Positions 48,285-58,140 of a stretch of DNA of 64,000 bases are shown piece after piece (the first letter of the stretch is position 1; every line of letters starts with the position of its first letter). Made by a program: the position numbers and the translations under genes. The notes under the pieces were generated by a model. That model worked only from the letters and a program-made list of their open reading frames with translations. It was not told where the DNA came from and ran no database searches. The stretch lies in assembly GCA_035079385.1 (NCBI GenBank), contig JAVHKY010000030.1, positions 6,115,001 to 6,179,000 of the forward strand, read 5' to 3'. This DNA is from Aspidiotus rigidus. Taxonomy: Eukaryota > Arthropoda > Insecta > Hemiptera > Diaspididae.

Positions 48285-51150
48285 ATGAATTTAGAAACAA
48301 CGTGGACAAAATTCCTAACCGATGCAGGTGTAGATCCCGAATCATCTAAAAAATATCCCACAGCATTCGTTACGAACTCAATTCAAGAGGATATTTTACT
48401 CAGCTTAAACCAAAATGATTTAGAAAAAATGAACATCACGAAGGTCGGCGATGTGAAGAGAATTTTGAAACATGTGAGTAAAGTTTATATTTTATGGACC
48501 ATCATTTTTTTCTGTTTCATCGGCTTATATTACAATTCTCCGTTGTTACAGATCGAGAAAAAGAAAGGAAAAGAAGCGACGGTGATGCTAGAATCATCGC
48601 AAGATGTAAGTAAATCATAGTCTAGTCCTGTATGTAAGTGAAAATTAAACTAATGTAACCTATACCAATCGTTCGTTGTTAGACGTAGGATATCTTTCAA
48701 AGTTGGTTTGATTTAGAACTTGACGATAAATCTGTAGGTAGAACAAACTTCGATGTTCGAACGATATCTTTGATAAAGTGTATTGAAGCATGTGAGATTT
48801 CTTTTGTGAACTTCCATGATCGTGCATGATATCAGTTTAGTAACAATTTTTCTGCCTAATAATTCTTAATCATTTCATCAATTTTCGATTATTCGCGAAT
48901 TTATACATAGGATCTGATAGGATCTTTCCAGATCTAAATCTCGACGAAAAAAACTAGTTCTGTTCAAATCTGGCTGACTATTAGACGAAAAGGTTTTCAT
49001 ATTCGATCAAATAACGAGTTCACTTTCAGGTTTGATGTATGAATCTGATTTATCGAGAAACAATAATTTCGGGAAATAATTACCGTAATTTTTCGGACGG
49101 AAAATACCTCGTAGAAACGTTTGATTTAGAACGACAACCAAAAATGTAAATTTTTGTAATGAAGTTCGTCAGTCAAGTTGGGGTAGCTGTCGAAACGTAC
49201 CCAGTTTGTATCGTAATGTAGACGACGAGAGAAAAGTTCGTGATGATAACCTCAATTTGATTTTGCGTACATACATCATTTTTATTTTGCCATCGATTTT
49301 TTCGAAGTTGTGAAATAATTTTTCGTTTTTGTTACTCTCGAACGATCAAATTTTGTTTCGTTTCGTTTGTCATCTCTGCCCGTGGTTCTTCTATAGTTTT
49401 CTCTCATGAATTTTATTATCATTCGTGTACGAATATCTGAATACACATCGTTCAACTGACTGTTTCATATCACTTCGCGACAGCGACGCGACGTGAACGT
49501 AGGGATATTTTCGGACTCATATATACAGGATGTTTTCAGATCCGAATCTCGATGAAAAGAAAAAAATGATCTCTTGAGTAATTTATTGACCGTTGAGAGT
49601 TTCCTGGAAGTAATTCGAGTAGATTAGGAATCTTGCTGGACTTGAGTATTTGTATCGTTGTTCTCAGGTATTTTTCGATGTGTAGTGAGAAAATAATTTT
49701 CGGCTCGCTGATAGCTGTCTTCGATTACAAATTAGGATGTTTAGTAATGTTTTTCTGCGTAATAATTCTCAATTATTTCTTTTCACTTTTATTTCGAATC
49801 CTTTATTCGGACAAATCTCAAAACGTATTTCAAATACAAAAATCGATCTTCGATGATGAAGGTTTTTGTTTTACTCGTGTGTCATTATCAATCGTATTCA
49901 AGAAAAAATTTCCTTCGGAAAACCCCGTGCTTTCGAGTTCTTGTGCATAATTTTCATTTTTTTTTTTTTAGCTTTTCAATTTTGCTGACCTGATGAATGT
50001 GAGAAATGTTGATCTGAGAAGAGATTTTTATTGTTCTTGGGCGAATTCAGTGTCTATCAGATTCATGTACGATGATGTTGTACAACGGATGGAGGATTTT
50101 TTCAGAAATAATGTCATAGTAATAAATCTGAACTCGATAGAGAACCAAGACATCTTATTCTCATTTATCAAGAAGGAAAATATCACAAGTCAAGTGGATC
50201 TTATTGAAGAATTGTTGCCTGGACAGGTGAAGGTCTATGACCTATGTCTAAATCATCCCATTCTGGTATCACAAACAATTCTCACAGAACACAAAAGAAC
50301 TGCCGCTAGTTCCCAGTTGAAACAGATTGGGTACCAACATGTATATAAACATAGAATGGTAGATACCGATGCTAAGACCACATCCGATTCTTCTATTGAT
50401 TGTTTGTTGAGTTCTACATCTGACGATTTAGACAAGGAGGAAGGACCCTCACCTAAAAAACGTAGAATGCTGAATTTGATGAAGACATGTCAGCTTAAGA
50501 TCTATATGGACTGCCAAGATATGTTGAAACTTCATGAGGATAACACGACTAAGTTGTCTTATACGCAAACAAAACTAGAAATACTTATTTTATGTCCATT
50601 AGATGCAGAAGACATATGTCAAAAAGTAGCCTCTCATCTAGGTTTAGTTTTTGTAGAAAATTTATATAAGAAAATAGAAGAAAATGCTAAACATAAACAA
50701 TTATTTAATAATACAAGCGACAAACAGGCAAAATTATATTGCCTCGTTCAAAATTACATCGCTCGATGTTTAATGTTAGGTTTTAACAATATATCACTAA
50801 CTTGTGATATAAATATTTTTACTAACGTAAGTTCAGATGTCAAATGTGCGATCTTTAAAGATGAAAGTAAAATAAGAGATCTAACTATTCAACGCCATGT
50901 GAACATGACTGTAAGAATTAGAAATAACAGTTTCTTAGACTATTTATCTGGCATTACTGAAATTATTAATCACACTCTAGAATATAAAACGAGCCTGCCT
51001 GCACTATATTGTATATTAGATAAAAAAGATAAAAAATATTATAGATGTCAATTTCCTGGAGTTGGTGTAATACCTCTTTATATATTAAAGTTTTTTGTTA
51101 AAAAAAAATTGGCAGAAGAAGATGTAAAAAAATCAATATTTTGTCATTAG
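48285..51150 (+). CDS. SAM-domain protein, C19orf47-like N-terminus, possibly fused to an orphan exon
   Basis: Exon 1 (48285-48473, 63 codons) encodes one sterile alpha motif: TTWTKFLTDAGVD, FVTNSIQEDILLSLNQNDLE and ITKVGDVKRILKH resemble the SAM domain of vertebrate C19orf47. Exon 2 (48552-48605) adds 18 charged residues (IEKKKGKEATVMLESSQD) and ends at a good donor. The best next acceptor is the strong pyrimidine tract and AG at 49970-49971. It continues in the correct phase into 392 codons ending at 51150, total 473 residues. That third exon has an NLS-like SPKKRRM and a hydrophobic end (FPGVGVIPLYILKFFVKKK). I recognise no family in it, and it does not resemble the C19orf47 C-terminus. 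It could instead be a separate intronless ORF starting at the ATG 49993. The gene lies within the TIR-bounded element. Copia 2 sits 42 bp upstream of its ATG. Confidence 0.55.
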
Positions 51151-51191
<41 letters not shown>

Positions 51192-51275
51192 CTATAAATA
51201 CTCGGTCTCTGCCGGTAATTACAATAGTACAGGCTTGTTGCCAGGTAACTATAGTACATAACACTACATAAGCAA

Positions 51276-54200
51276 TTATTCGCCTAACACCCTTCTGACT
51301 AATCCACATGAATTGATTATGACAGTCTTCTGCAGCTTGATCACCAGGTATTCACTCAGCTTCAATTTCCTCAACCCATTTCTAACTTCTTTATGAACCA
51401 GGCCATTGCTCGAGAGGATTATTGGGATTATTTCCACCTTGGTAGCTTTCCATATTTTCTTCATCTGTGCTGCCAGCTCCCCGTACTTCCTGATTTTTTC
51501 GTTATAGGTGCTCTTCATGTTATTAGAGCCCGGCACCGCGATGTCCACCAACTGTATCTTGCGCTCTAGTTTACTATACAATGTTATGTCTGGTCGATTA
51601 CACAGCGTTTCCCGATCTGTCCGAATCGTACGGTCCCAGTATAGTACATGTGTTTCTGTTTCTATTACTGGTTCTGGTGAGTATTTGTAGTAGGGTGGGT
51701 CAGGTTCTCCGGCCTGCTGCTGCTTTCCTATGCATTTTTTCTTCATCTCCAAGTGCAGGATTTTTCCCACATCATCATGGCGTTTTTTATATTCGTGTGG
51801 AGCGAGTTGGGCGCAGCCGTTGAGGATGTGTTGAATGTTTTCTCCTTTTATTCCACATCTTCTGCATTTATCCTCAATTTCATTCTCCTTCAGCACATTT
51901 TTCTTATAATTCCTTGTCCCTACTACTTGGTCCTGTATGGCCAGCATGAATCCTTCTGTCTCGGGAAATATGCTTGCTGTTTGCAGCCATCTGTTGGACG
52001 CTTCTTTGTCTATATCTTCGTTTTCATATAGTTCCTTATAGTATCTGCCGTGTAGTGCCTTATGTTTCCATCTTGTGATTCGGCCTTCCTTTCTACATCT
52101 TATTCTTTCCTCTATGTCGTCTTGCTCCACACTCAGATTGAGCGGCGTTAGGCCGATGTCTGCCTCTGTTATTGCTTCAATGAGTTGGCTTTCTCTTTTC
52201 TTTTCGAGGAAATATTTTCTCATATTTCTCATTTGGCGGTCTCTGAGGCTACTTATATCAGTGATTCCTTGGCCTCCCTCTCTTCTGGGTACCATTGTCC
52301 TTTCAATTGCAGCTTTTGGGTGATGGAATCTGTGCTTGGTCATGATCGTTCGGGTACTTCGCTGGAGGTCCTCTGTGTCCGTTTCGGTCCATTTGATAAT
52401 CCCGAAGGAATAAGTGAGCACTGGTACAGCATATGTATTTATTGCTTTTATAAGATTTTTCCCATTCAGTCCACTTTTACAGACATAGTTTATTCTTCGG
52501 TGAAACTCGTTCTTTAGGCGTTCTTTCACAATTTTTCCATCAGTCATCCTGTACTGCTCCATGCCCAAGTACTTGTATATCTCGTTTGTCTTTAATGCCT
52601 CTATTAGTCGTTCTTCCTCTGCCACCTGTACCATAGCGTCATTCTCTTCTACTTTTCGTTTTACTATGGTCATCTTTTTGCATTTCTCTAGTCCAAATTT
52701 CATCCCGATGTCATTTGAGAATTCTGCCACTTTCTTCAGCATTTCCGCCATTCCAGCTTCGTTTTTTGAGTATAATTTCAAGTCATCCATGTAGAACAGG
52801 TGTGTTATTTTCTTTTGCTCTTTATTGCCATGATTTATTATGTACCCATTCTTGCTCGTATTCAGAATACTGGACATTGGGTTAAGTGCCATACAAAACC
52901 AGAGAGGACTTAGTGTATCGCCTTGAAAAATACCTCTCTTTATTTTTACCCCATCAATTTGAATGTGTTCTCCTCTCGTTTTCATTATTAGTGAGGTCTC
53001 CCATTGCTTCATGGCGTGTTTGAGGAATGTTATAAGCTGCTTGTCAACTTTATATAGCTCCAAGGTCTCGCATAACCAGGTGTGAGGGACTGAGTCGTAC
53101 GCTTTCTCATAATCTATGTACGCGGTATGTAGTCTTTTCCCTCTAGCATAGGCCTGTCTAGTGATCACTGTATCTATAGTCAACTGTTCTTTGCAGCCTA
53201 GTGCTTTTCTGACGCATCCTTTTTGTTCTTCAGCTAGAATCTTCTGCTCTTCACAGTGCTGGTAGATTTTTTCGGCGATGCAGGCTGTTACGGTCTTATA
53301 GATGGTGTTGAGGCATGCTATGGGCCTGTATTTTGCAGGGTTGCTACTGTGTTTACCTTTTGGTATTAGGTATGTGATGCCTTCTGTCATCTGTTTGGGC
53401 ATTTTTTGCGGGTCTTCGATCAGCGTGTTGATTGCCCCTGTGAGAATTACATGTGTGCTTGTGAATTTTTTGTACCAGAAGTTCTGAATGCCATCCTTTC
53501 CCGCCGATTTCCAGTTATGCTGCTTCTGTAAGACCTTCTTCAGATCTGTCACATTTACTTTGTGATTGTTCATCTGTTGGATGCCTTGTTCTTCAATTTT
53601 TCTCTTCTCTTCCTTAATCCACTCAGCGTCTCTTTTGTGGTCAGCCTCTTCTGTCCATATCTTTTCCCAGAATTCTTTGATTTGGCTTTCATTTGGTACT
53701 ACCTGTTGTTCTGCTGCATTCTGTTGTTGACCTAATCCTCTGTAGAACCATTTTTCACTATTGGCAAAGGTACAGTTGTCTCTTTTCCTCTTATTACTTA
53801 GCCTGCACCTTCGTAGCCGTTCACTAAACACTCTAATCTTCTGTTTCAGTGTGTCACAGTACTCTTCTGCTTGTGTATTCTCTTCATATTTGGAGTGTCT
53901 CGCATCGTTTTTATCTTGGAGGATCTTCTGTACCTTGTTTACCAGTTTTCGCGATCTGTTACCATTTATGAATTGTGTTAGCCTTCCAACTTTTGCCCTG
54001 AGATCCTCAATGCGGTTTTCAATTCTTCGTTGCCATGCTGGTTTATCTGGTCCCGATGTTCGCTTTTGCCCTTCGTCGGTTTTAATTTTGATACCTTCTA
54101 TTTCCACTACTACCATTGCACAGATGTATACCAAATTCACCAGTTCTGTTATATCTATATTTGGTTTCATCTTAATAGGAATGAGTTTTTCATTTATTAA

Positions 54201-54701
54201 TTTGATACTCTTCAGGACTCTGCGACTCATCCTTACTCTTGGTATTCTTGGTCTGCTGTGTGGTTCTATCCCAGCGTACTTGGTATTAGCTCGGTTGAAT
54301 TCCTCCATGATCTTTTCCAGCACCTCTGCTTCATCCTTTTCCATCTCCCATTCTGCGTTACTGCTGCTCACTTGCTGCTCATTGATGTCTGTGTTTTCTG
54401 CCTTTACTAGTACCATTTCCGGCTCCTTAACTAGTTCACAAGGAGTACATTGATTTTCATTACTCATTTCTGCATTGATTTCTTCTTTTATTTGCTCTAG
54501 TTCATTTTGCTTTATAAGCTGGTTCCGTTCTATCACCCGCTTCTGGTCTGCGATCCGCTGCTCCGTTACTTCAATTTCTGGAAACTTTTCTTTGAACTGT
54601 TCATGCATGTATCTTCTATGGGTGGCTTTGCTTGGGTCAAGTATCATGATTCTGTAGTAACAACGCATAATGTGTACGTTCATATCTCTATTCCATTTCA
54701 T
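51276..54701 (-). CDS. Non-LTR retrotransposon polyprotein with RLE-type endonuclease
   Basis: 1141 residues, uninterrupted. N-terminal helices (MNVHIMRCYYRI, EVTEQRIADQKRVI) resemble the DNA-binding region of this retroelement group. The RT follows: KYRPIACLNTIYK, EQKGCVRKALGCKEQL, YIDYEKAYDSVPH, KRGIFQGDTLSPLWF and the active site FYMDDLKLY (YMDD rather than the YADD common in non-LTR RTs). The C-terminal part has a CRRCG-x6-H-x4-C knuckle and a PD-(D/E)xK nuclease (NRPDITLYSK, IQLVDIAVPG). The reaction is target-primed reverse transcription. No break is visible, so this copy may be competent. It overlaps the upstream short ORF by 4 nt. Confidence 0.9.
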   Translation of the reverse strand: MKWNRDMNVHIMRCYYRIMILDPSKATHRRYMHEQFKEKFPEIEVTEQRIADQKRVIERNQLIKQNELEQIKEEINAEMSNENQCTPCELVKEPEMVLVKAENTDINEQQVSSSNAEWEMEKDEAEVLEKIMEEFNRANTKYAGIEPHSRPRIPRVRMSRRVLKSIKLINEKLIPIKMKPNIDITELVNLVYICAMVVVEIEGIKIKTDEGQKRTSGPDKPAWQRRIENRIEDLRAKVGRLTQFINGNRSRKLVNKVQKILQDKNDARHSKYEENTQAEEYCDTLKQKIRVFSERLRRCRLSNKRKRDNCTFANSEKWFYRGLGQQQNAAEQQVVPNESQIKEFWEKIWTEEADHKRDAEWIKEEKRKIEEQGIQQMNNHKVNVTDLKKVLQKQHNWKSAGKDGIQNFWYKKFTSTHVILTGAINTLIEDPQKMPKQMTEGITYLIPKGKHSSNPAKYRPIACLNTIYKTVTACIAEKIYQHCEEQKILAEEQKGCVRKALGCKEQLTIDTVITRQAYARGKRLHTAYIDYEKAYDSVPHTWLCETLELYKVDKQLITFLKHAMKQWETSLIMKTRGEHIQIDGVKIKRGIFQGDTLSPLWFCMALNPMSSILNTSKNGYIINHGNKEQKKITHLFYMDDLKLYSKNEAGMAEMLKKVAEFSNDIGMKFGLEKCKKMTIVKRKVEENDAMVQVAEEERLIEALKTNEIYKYLGMEQYRMTDGKIVKERLKNEFHRRINYVCKSGLNGKNLIKAINTYAVPVLTYSFGIIKWTETDTEDLQRSTRTIMTKHRFHHPKAAIERTMVPRREGGQGITDISSLRDRQMRNMRKYFLEKKRESQLIEAITEADIGLTPLNLSVEQDDIEERIRCRKEGRITRWKHKALHGRYYKELYENEDIDKEASNRWLQTASIFPETEGFMLAIQDQVVGTRNYKKNVLKENEIEDKCRRCGIKGENIQHILNGCAQLAPHEYKKRHDDVGKILHLEMKKKCIGKQQQAGEPDPPYYKYSPEPVIETETHVLYWDRTIRTDRETLCNRPDITLYSKLERKIQLVDIAVPGSNNMKSTYNEKIRKYGELAAQMKKIWKATKVEIIPIILSSNGLVHKEVRNGLRKLKLSEYLVIKLQKTVIINSCGLVRRVLGE

Positions 54702-54919
54702 TCGTTGTCGCGGTTTTCCTTCTTTAGTGGTCCCATGCTTGTGGCACTTGTGCCTGAGGAAGCATTTTCAGAAGTCGGTTCCTTTTTCCTTGCCGGTTTT
54801 TTCACCGGGCCCGCGCGGCTTGCTCCGCGGGTGGTTCTCGGTGGTGTCTCGCTCCTAGTCCCGATTGGTTGAGACACATACCCAATCTCGTCCGAGGCCT
54901 GACTCCTTGTACGTACCAT
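54698..54919 (-). CDS. Short basic ORF ahead of the non-LTR polyprotein
   Basis: 73 residues from the ATG at 54919: MVRTRSQASDEIGYVSQ, then a Pro/Arg/Lys-rich stretch (PVKKPARKKEP). Its TGA overlaps the start of the large ORF in an ATGA arrangement. It is either a true ORF1 translated by termination-reinitiation, or the natural N-terminus cut off by a frameshift. I recognise no domain. Confidence 0.55.
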   Translation of the reverse strand: MVRTRSQASDEIGYVSQPIGTRSETPPRTTRGASRAGPVKKPARKKEPTSENASSGTSATSMGPLKKENRDNE

Positions 54920-55487
54920 GACTGCCTTGGGTTTTTTGTTCGACAGCACCAACTAACCTTTAGTTGGATCTCTTCCATCTATCAGTTTGCGGTTCTTCTT
55001 GGGAGGGAGGCTGTTTCCCAAGTAACACGTTTCCTTGCAGACCATACTTCTAGAGTGAGCCGCTTGGTCCCCATATCTAGAAGGCTTCCATTACGGCCAT
55101 TGCCGGGTTACTGTAAAGTTTTCCTTCTTAGTGACCATCCATCTCCATTACAATACCTCAACTCTTCTGTATCATAGGTACCCGCTCTTGAATGCGAGGG
55201 ATGGGTGGAACCTTTGTTACTTTTGACGGCTTTGGCCGGGTGTTATCATCGGAGTTTTCCTTCTCACATTGGTTTTAATCTCAGAGTTTTCCTTCTCCTA
55301 CGTCCATCTGCATCTGTCGCCGCCCAACTATGTTGCTTGGCTTAACAGGGTCGCCACGTGAAGGCTGCAGATTGGGCTTGGGCTTCAGCAAATGGTTCCG
55401 GATTCCCACTGGACGGGCTTCCTGTAGGTCAGAAGACCTCCCACTACTGACCCCGTTTGACCCCTTATTATTATTATTATTATTATT

Positions 55488-55692
55488 GTTGTTGTTAGGG
55501 GTTTTTCCCCACTTTACTCAATTTCTAGTTCTCGTAGTCACCTGTTCTCTGTACTGTCATATTATCAGTTGTACTATGTGATGTAGGTACTATGTGTCAT
55601 ACGATGCGTTCGAACAATACATTGATGATGTGTGGTTAATTTGGTCCCTTTTTCTAATTATGGTTCTCCAATATTGAAACATTCAAAACATT

Positions 55693-55736
<44 letters not shown>

Positions 55737-56108
55737 GAATGAATATGTGGAACATGGTAAATATGAATAATTGTTTCCAATATTAAATAAAAATATGAAT
55801 TTTTATGATTTTGAAGTAATTAGAGATCTGAAGAAACTTGGAGAAAAGTTAAAGAAAGGATGACTTTTTGATAGATTCAACTTTATGGTACATGAGTGAT
55901 GTCATTCTTTTTCAATAGGTATTACAAGATTCTCTTCAACCACTCTCATCATTCTAAGGAAAACATAAGGTTTTATGATTCTATGAATTTATTTGAAAAT
56001 TGATTATGGTATTCTGAAAAGGAATTTTGATAATGTAATAAGAATTGTGACTTGATGAAAAGAAGAAACATTCTTGATTTCCTAAAATTGAGATTATAAA
56101 TAGAGTAC
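55488..56108. other. AT-rich spacer with (TTA)n at 55690-55736
   Basis: A TTA microsatellite of about 15 units and very AT-rich sequence leading into the small-ORF cassette. No gene recognised. Confidence 0.5.
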
Positions 56109-56486
56109 TCAGTTAAACCCTTCTAAATTGTCAATGAATGATAAATAATCAAATTTTTCATTATTTCGATTTTCTTTTTGTTTATCTGCTTTTCTGACTA
56201 GATTATTATTCAAATTGATAGAAACTTTTCTTGTGAAATCTTGATTATTATTGCAATGTGATAAAACTCTAGTTTCTAGTTTTTCAAAAATACCAAAAGT
56301 GAATCTCCCATTTTTATCCCTATTAATTTTTATAATATTCAGATTTCTTCTATGAGGAATATCATATTTTATTAGATATTTATTAATCGTTTTCAGGCTT
56401 ATATTATATTTCTCCTTGAAAGATTTTTTGGTATTATTTATGAAATCATATTCCCTCATCAATTTGATTAGTGTTGCATGATCCAT
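56109..56486 (-). CDS. Small HTH-like protein of the AT-rich cassette
   Basis: 125 residues, intronless, minus strand. The N-terminal 45 residues (MDHATLIKLMREYDF, then FKEKYNISLKTINKYLIKYD) have the spacing of a helix-turn-helix in which a recognition-like helix follows NIS. The rest is basic and Asn-rich. I do not recognise a family. It is divergently transcribed from the next ORF with a 121-bp gap that contains degenerate GGAAATGGTAA repeats and a TATATATA stretch. Possible role: regulator of the cassette (inference only). Confidence 0.5.
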   Translation of the reverse strand: MDHATLIKLMREYDFINNTKKSFKEKYNISLKTINKYLIKYDIPHRRNLNIIKINRDKNGRFTFGIFEKLETRVLSHCNNNQDFTRKVSINLNNNLVRKADKQKENRNNEKFDYLSFIDNLEGFN

Positions 56487-56607
56487 TTATTTATGAAATT
56501 TTTTGAGAATGGAAAATGGTAACTGGAATGGAATGGGAAATGGTAAAATGGTATGGAAAGTGGAACGGTAAATGGTAAAAAAAATATATATAATTTTTTT
56601 AATATAA

Positions 56608-57264
56608 ATGGCAAATGAAAAATCTTTAGTTACATTAACTTCAATAGTTAATTCATTTAGCACAGATGTAAAAGAGATGATAAGTTTTAATTTAGAAAAT
56701 TTAAAACATTATTATGAGAATCAATCAACATCAGATATTGCTAAATCATATATGGACTTGATTCAAAAATTTCATAAAGGAATTAATGAGAAAAATTTTG
56801 ATGATGAAACTAAAAAGAATTACAGAAAGCTTGTTAATGCAATTTTTGCTCCTGCTTGTGAAGCGAGATGTAATAATATACTCTATCAAAATTTATCAAA
56901 TGATTTAATAAATCTTCTAAATAATAGCAAACACTTGGAAGAAGAGAATAATCAATTGAAAGAAGAAAATGATAGATTGCTCAAAAAATATAATGAAAAA
57001 TCTCAAATTAAACTTATTAAATATGATTCTGGTTTGGATATATCTGTAACAACAAAATCATTCAATTTACTACCAGTTTCAGAATTAATGAAAATTCAAA
57101 AGAAAGTAGATGAGATGAAAATAGATTTTGGTAATAAATTTACAAGAGTTGGTGTTAAAGATTCAGATATTCCATCTAAAGATAAAATAGAAAGAATTTA
57201 TGCAAAGACTAGTGAGTCTGAAAAATCAGTCATAAATCAAAAACCTAAAAAATCAATAAAATAA
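56608..57264 (+). CDS. Coiled-coil orphan protein of the AT-rich cassette
   Basis: 218 residues, intronless. A helical N-terminal half (FSTDVKEMISFNLENLKHYY) is followed by a coiled coil at about 105-130 (LEEENNQLKEENDRLLKKYN), a segment KLIKYDSGLDISVTTKSFN, and a Lys-rich end. The composition is strongly biased to A/T in all codon positions, unlike the genes in 9-36 kb. A TATATATAA box lies 20 bp upstream. No homologue recognised; a structural or scaffold role is possible. Confidence 0.55.
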   Translation: MANEKSLVTLTSIVNSFSTDVKEMISFNLENLKHYYENQSTSDIAKSYMDLIQKFHKGINEKNFDDETKKNYRKLVNAIFAPACEARCNNILYQNLSNDLINLLNNSKHLEEENNQLKEENDRLLKKYNEKSQIKLIKYDSGLDISVTTKSFNLLPVSELMKIQKKVDEMKIDFGNKFTRVGVKDSDIPSKDKIERIYAKTSESEKSVINQKPKKSIK

Positions 57265-57309
57265 TAACCTGTCTATAGAACTTGAACATAGAGGTCTAGG
57301 TCTATTTTG

Positions 57310-57592
57310 AACATAGGTATTATTTGTATGTTTATTTCCATACTTATTTTTATGTCTTGGAAGGTTTTATGTCTATTTTTGTCTTGGAATGTTTTATGTC
57401 TATTTTTTATGTCTTGGAAGGCTTTATGTCTATTTTATGTCTTGGAAGGTTTCATGTCTATTTTTATGTCTTGAAAGGTTTCATGTCTATTTTTATGTCT
57501 TCAAAGGTTTCATGTCTATTTTGAGAAGGTCTCATGTCTATTTTTATGTCTTGGAAGGTTTTATGTCTATTTTGAGAAGATTTCATGTCTAT
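57310..57592. repeat. 30-bp minisatellite TTTTATGTCTTGGAAGG
   Basis: About nine imperfect units of the form TTTTATGTCTTGGAAGG plus TTTCATGTCTATT. Open frames over it (57324-57643) only translate the repeat. Confidence 0.9.
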
Positions 57593-57674
57593 TTTTTCCT
57601 TATTAAATTCTTATTAGAAATTTATTTCTCTTTAAATATTTAGTTGAAACAAGCTTCTTGTTATAACAAACAAC

Positions 57675-58076
57675 ATGAATATAACCACTGATGCTTGTAT
57701 GACATCTTTCAATAAATTGATGACAGCAAAAGGATCAACTTTTAAAGAATATACTGTGGATGAATTTTTAAGAACATTAGAGTTTACATTGAATTTGTTT
57801 GAAAACGGTAAATATTGTTCTAAATGTAAAAAAATGAAGAATATAGAAGAATTTGGTAGAAATAAAAACTGGTGTAAACGATGTAAGAATACAGCATTTA
57901 AAGAATATTATAGTAAAAATAAAGAAAAAATGAAAGAAAATATGAAAAATGATTATGAAAAAAGAAAACAACTAATAACATGTACTTGTGGAGCAGATAT
58001 ATTTTCTGTATGTTATAAAACACATTTAAAGTCAAAAAGTCATTATAACCGTCTTATTGAGAAAAATATTTTATAA
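57675..58076 (+). CDS. Double zinc-binding small protein of the AT-rich cassette
   Basis: 133 residues, intronless. The first module is a zinc ribbon with C48-x2-C51 and C67-x2-C70 (YCSKCKKMKNIEEFGRNKN then WCKRC). The second is a finger with C103-x-C105 and H117-x5-H123 (CTCGADIFSVCYKTHLKSKS). Between them is a very Lys/Glu-rich helix. Such paired modules are common in large DNA viruses, phages and virus-derived mobile elements, where they accompany nucleic-acid binding or HNH-type enzymes. No nuclease residues are visible here. The motif CCTTATTAAA lies about 80 bp upstream, as for the next ORF. Confidence 0.6.
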   Translation: MNITTDACMTSFNKLMTAKGSTFKEYTVDEFLRTLEFTLNLFENGKYCSKCKKMKNIEEFGRNKNWCKRCKNTAFKEYYSKNKEKMKENMKNDYEKRKQLITCTCGADIFSVCYKTHLKSKSHYNRLIEKNIL

Positions 58077-58140
58077 AAGTAGAACAATCTCAAAAAAAAA
58101 AATCCTTATAAAATTTTTCCTTATTAAATACAATTGAAAA

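Larger units (their letters stand above)
51191..55463 (-). mobile_element. R4/Dong-like non-LTR retrotransposon between TTA arrays
   Basis: A minus-strand element with a reverse transcriptase followed by a zinc knuckle and a restriction-like endonuclease. Its 3' side meets an (ATT)n run at 51151-51190. On the 5' side there are (TTA)n runs at 55464-55487 and 55690-55736. Dong-type elements of the R4 clade are known to insert into TAA repeats, so the flanking arrays are probably the target. GC content is visibly higher than in the surrounding AT-rich sequence. The 5' boundary could lie at either TTA run. Confidence 0.8.

Noticed and set aside
49633..49950. 105-codon hydrophobic frame
   Set aside because: It lies in the putative SAM gene intron, in AT-rich sequence where T-rich codons give spurious membrane-like peptides.
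53761..54453. 230-codon plus-strand frame
   Set aside because: It is the antisense shadow of the non-LTR polyprotein.
57324..57643. Two overlapping frames with a repeating FMSI/VLEG-type peptide
   Set aside because: They arise from a 30-bp DNA minisatellite and have no independent evidence of coding.
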